64,000 bases of DNA, taken from Maridesulfovibrio sp. Lineage in GTDB: Bacteria > Desulfobacterota > Desulfovibrionia > Desulfovibrionales > Desulfovibrionaceae. Shown piece by piece: positions 36,647 through 44,437 of this stretch (the first letter of the stretch is position 1; every line of letters starts with the position of its first letter). The translations under genes were made by a program, and so were the position numbers. Under the pieces are notes generated by a model. The model was given only the letters and a program-made list of their open reading frames with translations. It was not told where the DNA came from and searched no databases. The stretch lies in assembly GCF_963676065.1 (NCBI RefSeq), contig NZ_OY780933.1, forward strand, positions 620,001 through 684,000, in the 5' to 3' direction.

Positions 36647-38164
36647 CTACTTCTTCTTTTTCTTGCGGGTCTGCTTTTTGAGCTTTTTCTTTTTGCGGGC
36701 AAGCAGGGTCTTCTTGCTTTTAGCTTTTGAAGGCTGGCCCATGCCATCCATTCCTTCAAGTCCTTCCAACCCTTCCATACCGGGCATTCCCGGCATTCCT
36801 GCACCGCCGCCAAGTCCGGGCATTCCGGGCATATTCGGCATCTTGGGCATTTTGCCCTTTCCGCCTTTACCGCCCATCATTTTCTTCATCATCTTGCTCA
36901 TCTGCTCAAAATTCTTGAGCATCTGATTGACCTCTTCAAGCTTTACGCCGGAACCTTTCGCAATCCTCTGCCTGCGGCTGGGATTAATAAGCTTGGGCCG
37001 CCTGCGCTCTTCCATGGTCATGGACGAGATGATGGCTTCTATCCTGTTCAGTTCCTTGTCCGGGATCTCCATATCGCCGAGTTGCTTGGTCAACCCGCCG
37101 AGTCCGGGGATCATCTTCATGATCGACCCCATGGAACCGATCTTCTTCATTCTACGCATTTGGGTGCGGAAATCCTCAAGGTCAAATTCGGCCTTGCGGA
37201 ATTTTTCGGTCAGCTTTTCCGCTTCTCCCTCATCCATAACCGACTGAGCCTTCTCAATCAGGGAAAGAACATCCCCCATACCGAGAATTCTCGATGCGGC
37301 CCTGTCCGGATAAAAGAGTTCCAATTCGGAAAGCTTTTCACCCACACCGACAAACTTAACCGACTTACCGGTAACTGATTTGATGGAGAGCGCCGCACCG
37401 CCTCGGGCATCACCATCCATTTTGGTAAGGACGACACCGGTAACATCAAGTTTGTCATCAAAGGTGGAAGCCACATTGACAGCGTCCTGACCTGTCATTG
37501 CGTCCGCCACGAAAAGTATTTCATCCGGAGTGCATTCTTCCTTGATGGAAACGAGTTCATCCATCAGGAGTTCATCGATATGCAGTCGTCCGGCTGTATC
37601 AAAAAGCAGAACATCGCATCCGGCTTCCTCCGCCTTGACCATAGCGTCACGGCAGATGTCCACAGGATTCATTTCCGTTGTGGACGGGTAGGCCGGCATA
37701 TCCAGCTGCTTGGCCAGCACATGAAGCTGATCAATAGCAGCAGGGCGGTAAACGTCGGCAGGAACAAGATACGGTTTGAATTTCTTACGCCGCAGATGCA
37801 AGGCGATCTTGGCGGAAGAAGTAGTCTTACCGGACCCCTGAAGGCCGACCATCATTATCTTGGAAAGCTTGCCCTTTGTGAGTTTAAGGTCTTCCTGTTC
37901 ACCACCGAGCAACTCGGTAAGCTCGTCGTTAACGACCTTAATTACCTGCTGTCCGGGAGAAAGTGATTTCTGAACCTCCTGCCCGAGAGCGCGCTCCTTT
38001 ACCTTCTCCACAAAATCTTTAACGACCTTGTAGTTTACGTCCGCTTCTAGAAGAGCAAGGCGCACTTCACGCATTCCGGCCTGGATGTTTTTCTCATCCA
38101 GCCGTCCCTGCCCTTTAAAATTTTTAAAGGCTTCGGAAAGTCTATCTGATAGGCTGTCGAACAA
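36647..38164 (-). CDS. ffh: Signal recognition particle protein Ffh (SRP54) with extended Met/Gly/Pro and Lys-rich tail
   Basis: GTPase of the signal recognition particle. 505 residues: N domain (1-90), G domain with GLQGSGKTT (107-115), DTAGRLHIDELLMDEL and TKMDGDARGGAALS, then the Met-rich M domain (about 300-430) with RRQRIAKGSGVKLEEVNQML. Beyond the M domain is a low-complexity tail of about 70 residues with repeated MPGMPG/MPNMPG and GLEGLEG units, ending in a poly-Lys stretch. Such tails occur in some bacterial Ffh proteins, but this one is long. It heads the rpsP-trmD-rplS operon. Confidence 0.97.
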   Translation of the reverse strand: MFDSLSDRLSEAFKNFKGQGRLDEKNIQAGMREVRLALLEADVNYKVVKDFVEKVKERALGQEVQKSLSPGQQVIKVVNDELTELLGGEQEDLKLTKGKLSKIMMVGLQGSGKTTSSAKIALHLRRKKFKPYLVPADVYRPAAIDQLHVLAKQLDMPAYPSTTEMNPVDICRDAMVKAEEAGCDVLLFDTAGRLHIDELLMDELVSIKEECTPDEILFVADAMTGQDAVNVASTFDDKLDVTGVVLTKMDGDARGGAALSIKSVTGKSVKFVGVGEKLSELELFYPDRAASRILGMGDVLSLIEKAQSVMDEGEAEKLTEKFRKAEFDLEDFRTQMRRMKKIGSMGSIMKMIPGLGGLTKQLGDMEIPDKELNRIEAIISSMTMEERRRPKLINPSRRQRIAKGSGVKLEEVNQMLKNFEQMSKMMKKMMGGKGGKGKMPKMPNMPGMPGLGGGAGMPGMPGMEGLEGLEGMDGMGQPSKAKSKKTLLARKKKKLKKQTRKKKKK

Positions 38165-38260
38165 TTCTCTTACTCCGCCGGCTAAGCATTTTTACGCTCA
38201 TAAATCTCAAAAGCATCACCTTTTTCTGGTTGATGCCAATTGCGTAAAGAAAGGGGTTGT

Positions 38261-38289
38261 CTGTTAAAGCTTTTATCTACCCAAGTCAA
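38261..38289 (-). promoter_or_regulatory. Candidate promoter of the ffh operon
   Basis: On the minus strand TTGACT (38289-38284) is followed after 17 bases by TAACAG (38266-38261), about 95 bases before the ffh ATG. The -10 is weak. Confidence 0.4.
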
Positions 38290-38374
38290 GTGAAGACTCA
38301 TATCAACTTTTCGGAAAATGACAAACATTTATCGTCCATCTCAAAAAAATTACTTGCAATACTTCTTGCTTTTT

Positions 38375-38404
38375 TTGGCAATGAACCTTTAAATTGCTTA
38401 TTCT
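38375..38404 (+). promoter_or_regulatory. Candidate promoter of the OB-fold gene
   Basis: TTGGCA (38375-38380) and TATTCT (38399-38404) with an 18-base spacer, about 30 bases before the AAGGAGG ribosome site of the 38441 gene. Confidence 0.4.
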
Positions 38405-38440
38405 TACATAACTCTCGCAAAGCATTTTAAGGAGGGGAAA

Positions 38441-39010
38441 ATGCCCAACATAGTCAAAGGAGAACAATTTCATCTTGTTGACCCTATGGGAAGACTAAGG
38501 ACAAAAATTTACATTTCAAACGAGGGAAGAGTTGTTGCCGATGTATACGATTCTACAGGGAACCTCAACAACCGGGTGGACCTGCAAAAAAACATTATGA
38601 CGGGACCCACTGCACACCAAAACGTACCCCGGCATCAAAAAGAAACCCTCGGTGCATGGCATGCCCGCATCGGTAATGAAGTAAAACTGGCCCAGTCAAA
38701 ACTACACGTCGGCTCTTATAAGCTATACATTGATTTTGTAGAGAACAACACCATGGCCAGCGGTAAATATCTTAATGAAGTAATTGATGTTTCCGGAGAA
38801 ATAGTAGATGTTTCCACTAAAAGCTTCGGCGATCTTCATGTGGGACTCAAAGGGATTTCCAATTTTACCGCCGAGGTAATCTGTCATTTTACCGAAGACC
38901 AGATCCCGATTGTCAGCAACCTCAAGCCAGGCGTTAAAGTCCGCATTAAGGGGAAATGCACTGAATACGTCAACAAGCGGGTTAAAATATGGGGCTGCCA
39001 ACTAGTTTAG
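38441..39010 (+). CDS. Protein with C-terminal OB-fold (tRNA_anti-like) domain, unknown function
   Basis: 189 residues with a strong AAGGAGG site. No signal or membrane segment. The C-terminal 75 residues (NEVIDVSGEIVDVSTKSFGD, then LKPGVKVRIKGKCTEYVNKR) have the strand pattern of the OB-fold family labelled tRNA_anti-like, found in many proteins of unknown role. The first 50 residues contain short beta-rich units (HLVDPMGRLRTKIYISNEGR, VVADVYDSTGNLNNRVDL). A function cannot be given; nucleic-acid or small-ligand binding is possible. It is followed by the CCG-type Fe-S gene 51 bases later. Confidence 0.65.
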   Translation: MPNIVKGEQFHLVDPMGRLRTKIYISNEGRVVADVYDSTGNLNNRVDLQKNIMTGPTAHQNVPRHQKETLGAWHARIGNEVKLAQSKLHVGSYKLYIDFVENNTMASGKYLNEVIDVSGEIVDVSTKSFGDLHVGLKGISNFTAEVICHFTEDQIPIVSNLKPGVKVRIKGKCTEYVNKRVKIWGCQLV

Positions 39011-39061
39011 TGTCATCCAGAACCATGAGGGGCACTGACCGGGCCGGCAATAATTACACTT

Positions 39062-40150
39062 ATGCCTGTATCAAAACTGCTCCGACAAGAACTGCAGCAC
39101 ACCGCTGACGAGTGTATTGACTGCGGAAAATGCATGGCTCTATGCCGCTTTCTGGCTGAAAGCGGTTCCCCGGTGTCACTAGCCATGAGGGGCCTCTCCT
39201 CTGACAAGGATGCTGACACGCTGGCAATCAGGTCATATGATTGCTCCGTTTGCGGGTTATGTTCGGCTGTATGCCCGGTGGCGGCAACCCCGGAACGCAT
39301 GTTCAAGGAATTTCGCAACCACGCTCAGGCAAACGGCCTATTCAAACTCCAGCGTTACTCTCCCCTGCTAAAATATGAGAGACTGGGCCGTCACTTTCCA
39401 TTTAAAGGCGAATCTATTCCTGCATCCTGCAAGACGGTTTTCTTTCCGGGCTGCACCCTCCCCGCAATGCATCCCGAAGCCACCACTATGACCTATAAAA
39501 TTTTGAAAAGATTGGACCCGAAACTGGGACTGGTCTTTAACTGCTGCTCCAAACCATCCAAGATGCTGGGGCTGAATGACAAATACGAGGAACAACTTTC
39601 CAGCCTTGTGCAACGTCTTGAACGCAAAGGGGTCGGGAGAATACTCACCGCCTGCCCCAACTGCTATATGACGTTTAAAGAATTCAATACCAAGCTTGAA
39701 ATCGTCTCCGTATATCAGGCATTGAAATCTTCCGGCTTTGCCCCGGTAATTCCTGCCATTAAGGAAGTAACCGTGCATGATCCCTGCGTAACCCGCTATG
39801 AAACTGAAATGCACAAGCATGTGCGGACGCTTATTAAATCCACCGGGGTCAGGGTCATTGAGATGAAGCATAGCCGCACTAAAACTTTATGCTGCGGCGA
39901 AGGCGGGGCGACCCAGTTTAACAATAAAGGTTATGCAAAAAACTGGTCCCGAAAACGGATTGGAGAAGCCCGGAGAACCGGAGTTCCCATAGTAACCTAT
40001 TGTGCCGGATGCGTTAATTTTCTCGGGGGCAAGTATCCTACAATCCATGTCCTCGACCTTTTGACCGTTAAAAGAAAAAACATCCCGAAACCGGCAACCT
40101 TTCCATTTAATTACCTGAACAGGCTTATTCTAAGATTTTCTATCCGGTAA
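39062..40150 (+). CDS. Heterodisulfide-reductase-like Fe-S protein with CCG domains (HdrD/GlcF-like)
   Basis: 362 residues. Two ferredoxin-type clusters near the start, CIDCGKCMALCRF (from residue 18) and CSVCGLCSAVCPV (from residue 61), are followed by two CCG-type cysteine domains (FFPGCTLPAMHPE, VFNCCSKPSKMLG, ACPNCYMTF, then VHDPCVTRYE, LCCGEGGATQFNN, TYCAGCVNFLGG). This layout is shared with HdrD, DsrK and GlcF subunits that pair with membrane or flavin partners. No obvious partner is adjacent apart from a polytopic membrane protein 55 bases downstream. The ATG lacks a strong ribosome site. Redox partner unknown. Confidence 0.82.
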   Translation: MPVSKLLRQELQHTADECIDCGKCMALCRFLAESGSPVSLAMRGLSSDKDADTLAIRSYDCSVCGLCSAVCPVAATPERMFKEFRNHAQANGLFKLQRYSPLLKYERLGRHFPFKGESIPASCKTVFFPGCTLPAMHPEATTMTYKILKRLDPKLGLVFNCCSKPSKMLGLNDKYEEQLSSLVQRLERKGVGRILTACPNCYMTFKEFNTKLEIVSVYQALKSSGFAPVIPAIKEVTVHDPCVTRYETEMHKHVRTLIKSTGVRVIEMKHSRTKTLCCGEGGATQFNNKGYAKNWSRKRIGEARRTGVPIVTYCAGCVNFLGGKYPTIHVLDLLTVKRKNIPKPATFPFNYLNRLILRFSIR

Positions 40151-40205
40151 TTTTTTTGAATACGGCCCTTCTAAATCAAACCAGTTCCATGTAACACATT
40201 TGCAA

Positions 40206-41369
40206 ATGAGTTCAGACAAAACAACACTCACAGCCTCGGAATTCCCCCTTGCCCTGTTCGGACTGGGACTGCCGTTAATTCTCGCCGCCTTCAGCCTGAG
40301 CGGGTACCGTGCGCCCGATAACACGGCAGAACTCCTTGCGACCGGACTGGCTGTTCTAGGGCTGCTTATGGAAATGCTGGGCCGAAACAGACAAAACGCG
40401 ACACCGCTTTGGCTTAAGGCCGGAATCCCCGCGCTGCTTGTAACCTGGTTTTTCTTTAGCAACTTCAGTTCCCTAGCATGGAATGCACTGGACCAGTTAC
40501 CACTGATAATGGAAAGCAGGCCGCTCATTTTTCTGATGGTGACAGCATTATGGTTGACGATATTCCCTCCACCGACTCCGAAACAAATCACTTTCTGGGC
40601 CAGCTGGCTGGCCATATTCATTTGTCTGGAATTCGGTTGCCGTTTTTTTCTACTGCATCAACCAGCAGCACCGTCCCTTTTCGGCTTACAAATCATCACC
40701 GGACCACTATTGCTGGCAGGACTTTGCTCCAGCCTGCATAACCCCGACGAGAACACATTCTCCCGCCTATTCATACTGGCGGGAATATTCTGCTCTCTTG
40801 GAAGGGACACTATACTGGCATCTGTAATTATCCTGCTTATTTCAGGACCTCGGGGCGGACTCAAAAAGACCCTGATAATTATTGCCATGCTCCTTTTTAA
40901 TTATCTGTCACTGTCAATTCATGAAATGAACTTCATGAACCGACAGGACCTGCCTTCATACTGGCTATGGTTTTCCGTACTGGAGCTTTTCGCGCATAAT
41001 CCTGACCTGCTCCTTACCGGATTTTCATTAAGCACCCCTCTACCGCTGAATGTTCCGGCTTCACTATGGACTCTCTGGCACGGACAGCAACAGCTCTGGA
41101 CCGGATCAGGAATATACCTGTTCCATGTCCTTCCCTTTTGGCTGCACCTGCTGAGCGCATGGGGAATCGCCGGGCCATGTGCCGCTGCCGCTGCAGGAAC
41201 AGCCTTGTACAGAAAATTCCCTTCAGCCATGATGGGTAGTCTCATGATCGCTGTCTTCTTCTGCGGCTTCTTTAGCCCCCTTCTCTATACCCCGGCCTGC
41301 GCGCTCTTTATTTTTTCAACCTTGATCGCAGCCACACAGCCTGAATTTCAAACCTTCCGCTTTGAATAA
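40206..41369 (+). CDS. Polytopic inner-membrane protein, unknown (O-antigen-polymerase-like topology)
   Basis: 387 residues from ATG 40206; the frame also opens at TTG 40200. About ten to eleven hydrophobic segments, with a longer polar loop before the last quarter (LNVPASLWTLWHGQQQLWTG). The overall topology, and a large loop followed by IYLFHVLPFWLHLLSAWGI, recalls O-antigen ligases/polymerases, but the typical His/Arg motifs are not convincing. It follows the Fe-S protein gene closely and may be its membrane partner or an independent polysaccharide gene. No terminator hairpin is obvious after it. Confidence 0.5.
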   Translation: MSSDKTTLTASEFPLALFGLGLPLILAAFSLSGYRAPDNTAELLATGLAVLGLLMEMLGRNRQNATPLWLKAGIPALLVTWFFFSNFSSLAWNALDQLPLIMESRPLIFLMVTALWLTIFPPPTPKQITFWASWLAIFICLEFGCRFFLLHQPAAPSLFGLQIITGPLLLAGLCSSLHNPDENTFSRLFILAGIFCSLGRDTILASVIILLISGPRGGLKKTLIIIAMLLFNYLSLSIHEMNFMNRQDLPSYWLWFSVLELFAHNPDLLLTGFSLSTPLPLNVPASLWTLWHGQQQLWTGSGIYLFHVLPFWLHLLSAWGIAGPCAAAAAGTALYRKFPSAMMGSLMIAVFFCGFFSPLLYTPACALFIFSTLIAATQPEFQTFRFE

Positions 41370-41452
41370 CCAACTCTCCTAAGCCTCTAAAAATATGTAA
41401 TTAACTATGCTAGAGCGGTGCTAATTACATATCTACTACTTTTTGAGATACT

Positions 41453-41462
41453 TTTGTAATAC
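41453..41462 (-). repeat. GTATTACAAA motif, copy 1 (inverted)
   Basis: TTTGTAATAC, reverse complement of the copies at 41557 and 41902. Lies in a very AT-rich stretch before the small RHH-like gene. Confidence 0.45.
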
Positions 41463-41556
41463 ATTTATATATCAGAAAAGTTTTTATTATGAATTAATAA
41501 TGATTATATTTACATCGATATTCGTTTATTTTTAATAATCAATTTAATTTTATTTT

Positions 41557-41566
41557 GTATTACAAA
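41557..41566 (+). repeat. GTATTACAAA motif, copy 2
   Basis: Forms an inverted pair with copy 1 and is followed seven bases later by a perfect 10-base palindrome GACAATTGTC (41573-41582) inside a TTGACA promoter-like box. Confidence 0.45.
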
Positions 41567-41630
41567 TGTATTGACAATTGTCTTTTTTATGGGGAAGATG
41601 CTTCAAAACAAGGCAGGAAAAACAGACACA

Positions 41631-41867
41631 ATGAGCAGAAAAGTAAAATCCGTGAGAGTCCCTATAGAACTGGAGACTCTCAATCTTTCCAAACTAATCC
41701 GGGAATTTGAGAACTATCTCAGAGACTTGGAATCTGCCACATTGTTAAAACAGGAAGGCAACCGTGACGCAGCGGAAGCCCTGATCAAAACAAGGCAACT
41801 GGATTTGGGAAAAAGAATTGCCAAAATGATATGGGAAGCCAGAGTTGAATATGGTAAAATGAAATAA
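41631..41867 (+). CDS. Small putative ribbon-helix-helix DNA-binding protein
   Basis: 78 residues from ATG 41631 (MSRKVKSVRVPIELETLNL); the frame extends to 41571, but that would place translation across the promoter-like box. The N-terminus has the basic strand plus helix pattern of ribbon-helix-helix repressors (KSVRVPIEL, then LSKLIREFENYLRDLESA), followed by a second helical, charged half ending RIAKMIWEARVEYGKMK. No ribosome site is strong. Flanking DNA is much more AT-rich than the rest of the window, suggesting transfer. Three GTATTACAAA motifs surround the gene and may be its operator sites. Function assignment is tentative. Confidence 0.5.
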   Translation: MSRKVKSVRVPIELETLNLSKLIREFENYLRDLESATLLKQEGNRDAAEALIKTRQLDLGKRIAKMIWEARVEYGKMK

Positions 41868-41901
41868 CTTTTACTAATGTATTACTAAATGTAAACATTT
41901 C

Positions 41902-41911
41902 GTATTACAAA
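41902..41911 (+). repeat. GTATTACAAA motif, copy 3
   Basis: Direct copy of the 41557 motif, 34 bases after the small gene and just before the thioesterase gene, so it could also sit in that gene's control region. Confidence 0.45.
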
Positions 41912-41950
41912 AAACATCTGTGCAAATTAATAGCGATCGGGGCAGCCATA

Positions 41951-42454
41951 ATGAAACCAAAAAAGATCAGCGAGAGCAGGACGTTAATGACCTACCGAGT
42001 CTTGCCGCAGGATACCAATCCGGCAGGCAACCTTCATGGGGGAGTACTGCTTAAGCAACTGGACCTTGTTGCCGCCACCTGCGCTATGCGCCATGTGCGC
42101 AAGCCGGTGGTAACAGCTTCGATCGACCGCATGAACTTTCTGCGACCGGCCTATGTGGGGGAACTCATCAACCTGCATGCTAATGTAAATATGGTCGGCA
42201 GGACATCTATGGAGATAGGGGTTCGCGTTGAGGCTGAAAATTTATTAACCGGTGAGATCAGACATACGAATTCGGCTTATCTCACCTTTGTGGCCATTGG
42301 TGAAAATGGAAAACCGTCACCGGTTCCGCCGCTGATCCTTGAAACCGGAGTCGATCACAGACGGAACAGGGAAGCAGTGGAGCGCAGGGCTGTGCGTAAA
42401 GAGGAAAGACTTCGGGAAACCGCCTCCGCAGCACAGAACACGAGCAGGGAATAA
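41951..42454 (+). CDS. Acyl-CoA thioesterase of the hotdog-fold YciA type
   Basis: 167 residues; hydrolyses acyl-CoA to free acid and CoA. The YciA/BACH pattern is clear: NPAGNLHGGVLLKQLDLVAA with the catalytic Asp, then VVTASIDRMNFLRPAYVGEL and GRTSMEIGVRVEAENLLTGE, and NSAYLTFVAIGENGKPSPVP. The C-terminal tail (about 135-167) is charged and helical. It is preceded by an AT-rich zone and followed by several hairpins. Chain-length preference is unknown. Confidence 0.9.
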   Translation: MKPKKISESRTLMTYRVLPQDTNPAGNLHGGVLLKQLDLVAATCAMRHVRKPVVTASIDRMNFLRPAYVGELINLHANVNMVGRTSMEIGVRVEAENLLTGEIRHTNSAYLTFVAIGENGKPSPVPPLILETGVDHRRNREAVERRAVRKEERLRETASAAQNTSRE

Positions 42455-42476
42455 ATCTCATCTTACACAGCTCGAG

Positions 42477-42584
42477 CAGTGCGATTATCGCCATATTTAG
42501 ATAAATCCGCACTGAATTGCATCTTCCAGCAGATTGCATGCTACTCCGAGTCTGGTTTCTGGCCGGGAGCTCCACCCTCCCGGC
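42477..42584 (+). other. Two successive hairpins after the thioesterase gene; possible 3' UTR or small RNA
   Basis: CAGTGCG (42477-42483) pairs with CGCACTG (42508-42514), and GCCGGGAG (42562-42569) pairs perfectly with CTCCCGGC (42577-42584), followed by TAAAAATTT. No coding frame covers them. Together with the terminator at 42611 they would give a structured transcript of about 180 nt. Promoter not identified. Confidence 0.35.
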
Positions 42585-42610
42585 TAAAAATTTCGGCATC
42601 CTGCTCCTAG

Positions 42611-42656
42611 GGCGCCCGGCCTGGGTAAACCCGGTCCGGGCCGGGCGCCGCGCTTT
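42611..42656 (+). terminator. GC-rich hairpin with short T-run
   Basis: GGCGCCCGGC (42611-42620) pairs with GCCGGGCGCC (42640-42649), with an inner GGG-TAAA-CCC hairpin in the loop; GCGCTTTTC follows. Confidence 0.65.
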
Positions 42657-42673
42657 TCAACACTATCAAGGCC

Positions 42674-42715
42674 GGAAAGCCCCGGCATGCTGATCTCAGC
42701 ATGCCGGGGCTTTCC
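42674..42715. terminator. Long perfect hairpin between thioesterase and sfsA (convergent)
   Basis: A 20-bp perfect stem (42674-42693 with 42696-42715) closed by only TC, ending in GCTTTCC on both strands. It lies 45 bases after the sfsA stop and likely acts in both directions, although neither side has a long T-run. Confidence 0.7.
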
Positions 42716-42759
42716 ACGTTCAAAATCTTTTGTGCACTAAATATTTGCAGGTCGAGCGA

Positions 42760-43479
42760 CTAGCTGCCGAGAACAACGGACAACCGACGACCAAGCCCGA
42801 TTCCACTGGAATTTATGACGGCCTCGTAAGCCCAGCACTCCACTCCTGACTGGACAGCCTTGTAAAAAAGGTCCGCATATTCAGGATCAATAAAATCAGC
42901 TGGGCCGAAACAGTTCCCATCATTGCGCTGCACAAAAAAGAAAAGGGCTACCCTATCCCCTTTGGAAGCAAGGTCCATAAGCTCAACGATATGTTTGCGA
43001 CCGCGTTCTGTCTGGGCATCGGGAAAACAGGCCACATCGTCTTCTACCAGCGTAACGTTTTTGCACTCCACCCAGAGCTTAGGCAATTTGCCGGAATCAT
43101 CAGTAAAGAGACCATCAAGGCGGCTGTTGCCTACTTTCGCTTCACGCTTGAGGGTTGTATACCCCTCAGCCTCAGACAACTGCCCGGCCTCAAAGGCAAG
43201 CTGTAACATCTTATTGGGAACGGCTGTATTCACGCCGATCATATCACCGAAAGGCATAACAGCTTCAAGCGTCCATTTTAATTTACGCTTGGGATTCTGT
43301 GCCGGGGAGATGAAAATTTCCTGCCCTTCACGCAGCAACCCCAGCATGGACCCGGTGTTGTTCGTATGCACCCCGACGAGCTCTCCATCCAGCATGGCTT
43401 CCACAGTAAAACGCTTATACCGGCGGACGAAAAGAGCTCTGCGACATCCTTGTGGATAAAAAATTAACAGTTCTGACAT
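42760..43479 (-). CDS. sfsA: SfsA-family DNA/RNA nuclease-like protein
   Basis: 239 residues. Family blocks are FVRRYKRFTVEAMLDGELVG, HTNNTGSMLGLL, NSRLDGLFTDD and WVECKNVTLVEDDVACFPDA, the last two carrying the D...ExK metal site of a nuclease fold. SfsA was first described as a sugar-fermentation stimulator in E. coli; DNA binding is supported and nuclease activity proposed. It is monocistronic and divergent from the dsr operon. Confidence 0.93.
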   Translation of the reverse strand: MSELLIFYPQGCRRALFVRRYKRFTVEAMLDGELVGVHTNNTGSMLGLLREGQEIFISPAQNPKRKLKWTLEAVMPFGDMIGVNTAVPNKMLQLAFEAGQLSEAEGYTTLKREAKVGNSRLDGLFTDDSGKLPKLWVECKNVTLVEDDVACFPDAQTERGRKHIVELMDLASKGDRVALFFFVQRNDGNCFGPADFIDPEYADLFYKAVQSGVECWAYEAVINSSGIGLGRRLSVVLGS

Positions 43480-43697
43480 TTTACATTCCCACCCTGATGT
43501 GATTATAGTTTTTTAAAGACGGGGCGCTATAGCTATTCATTGACAACAAAAGCAATAATCAAGAGACGTTGTGTCATAATTAATAAAATAAAGCATCTGC
43601 TAAGAACCGTGAACTGACATTAATACATGATAACAAAACCCCTTGTTTGACAATGATTTTCAGACCATCTGATACCCAGACTAAGACCTAAAACCCC

Positions 43698-43726
43698 TTG
43701 ACGAATCACTAGGTATCTGGAATATC
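43698..43726 (+). promoter_or_regulatory. Candidate promoter of the rsbRD-dsrMKJOP operon
   Basis: TTGACG (43698-43703), 17-base spacer, AATATC (43721-43726). The -10 is poor. The dyad at 43743-43758 would lie just downstream of the start, a repressor-type position. An alternative promoter nearer the gene cannot be excluded. Confidence 0.35.
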
Positions 43727-43742
43727 GTCCTGTTAGTCACGG

Positions 43743-43758
43743 TGTGACAGAATTCACA
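43743..43758. promoter_or_regulatory. Perfect CRP/FNR-type dyad TGTGA-N6-TCACA upstream of the dsr operon
   Basis: TGTGACAGAATTCACA matches the CRP-family consensus in all ten specified positions. An overlapping palindrome GTCAC-GGT-GTGAC covers 43736-43748. It lies 100 bases before the first gene of the operon. CRP/FNR-type regulators such as HcpR are predicted to act on sulfate-reduction and nitrosative-stress genes in Desulfovibrio; which regulator binds here is inference. Confidence 0.6.
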
Positions 43759-43858
43759 TTTTTGGCTTTGTTTGAAAGCCGCCATCAATTTCCGGACCCT
43801 GCGTGAAATGCATGCAGCGGCCTGAAATTATTATTGTTTACAATACAGGTAACAAAAA

Positions 43859-44389
43859 ATGAGTCTTGCACAAAAATTGTCGGAACGAAAAGATGATCTG
43901 ACGGAGAAATGGTACGACCTGGTTCTTTCTTCCTATCCTAAGGAAACCCAGCAAGTCTGGAGATCCAACAAAGACCAGTTCACCAACCCTGTCGGAGTAA
44001 CCATCAAGAAGGTAACAGGAGAATTGTTTGACCTTATACTTGAATGGAAAAGCGCCGACGATCTTGCAAACTCTCTTGACGAACTGATCAAGATCAGGAC
44101 CGTACAAGACTTTGCACCATCTAAAGCTTTAAGCTTTGTCTTTCTTTTTAAGAAACTCCTGAGAGACGAGTTCATGGAGGAACTGAAGAGCGAAGGCAAA
44201 CTTGATGAGTTGCTCGCGTTTGAGGCCCGGATTGATAATCTGGGACTTATCGCGTTCGACATCTATACCAAGAATAGGGATTTGATTGCGCAAATGAGAA
44301 TTGAAGAGATTAAAAGATCTCATCACATGCTCCTTCGGCGGGTCAACAAAATCGAGGACGCTTCGGCCAAAGGGGCCGGACAGGTGTAG
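43859..44389 (+). CDS. RsbRD N-terminal-domain protein (stress-sensor-like) at the head of the dsr operon
   Basis: 176-residue, all-helical soluble protein. It resembles the RsbRD_N domain: a four-helix sensor with LSERKDDLTEKWYDLVLSSY, then NKDQFTNPVGVTIKKVTGEL and a long C-terminal helix pair. RsbR-type proteins in Bacillus pair this kind of module with a STAS domain; no STAS domain is present here. It lies 48 bases before dsrM with no terminator, so it is co-expressed with DsrMKJOP. A haem- or redox-sensing or chaperone-like role is possible but unproven. Confidence 0.75.
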   Translation: MSLAQKLSERKDDLTEKWYDLVLSSYPKETQQVWRSNKDQFTNPVGVTIKKVTGELFDLILEWKSADDLANSLDELIKIRTVQDFAPSKALSFVFLFKKLLRDEFMEELKSEGKLDELLAFEARIDNLGLIAFDIYTKNRDLIAQMRIEEIKRSHHMLLRRVNKIEDASAKGAGQV

Positions 44390-44437
44390 TGGCCGGCTTC
44401 CCCCGGAAGCCAAACGTTATAAGCGAGGTGAAGGTAG

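Larger units (their letters stand above)
43480..43858. other. Intergenic region between sfsA and the dsr operon
   Basis: 379 bases without a gene. The sfsA-proximal half is AT-rich with no feature I can name; the dsr-proximal half holds the candidate promoter and dyad. GCATGCAGC and AATTATTATTG near 43812-43838 form no clear structure. Confidence 0.5.
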
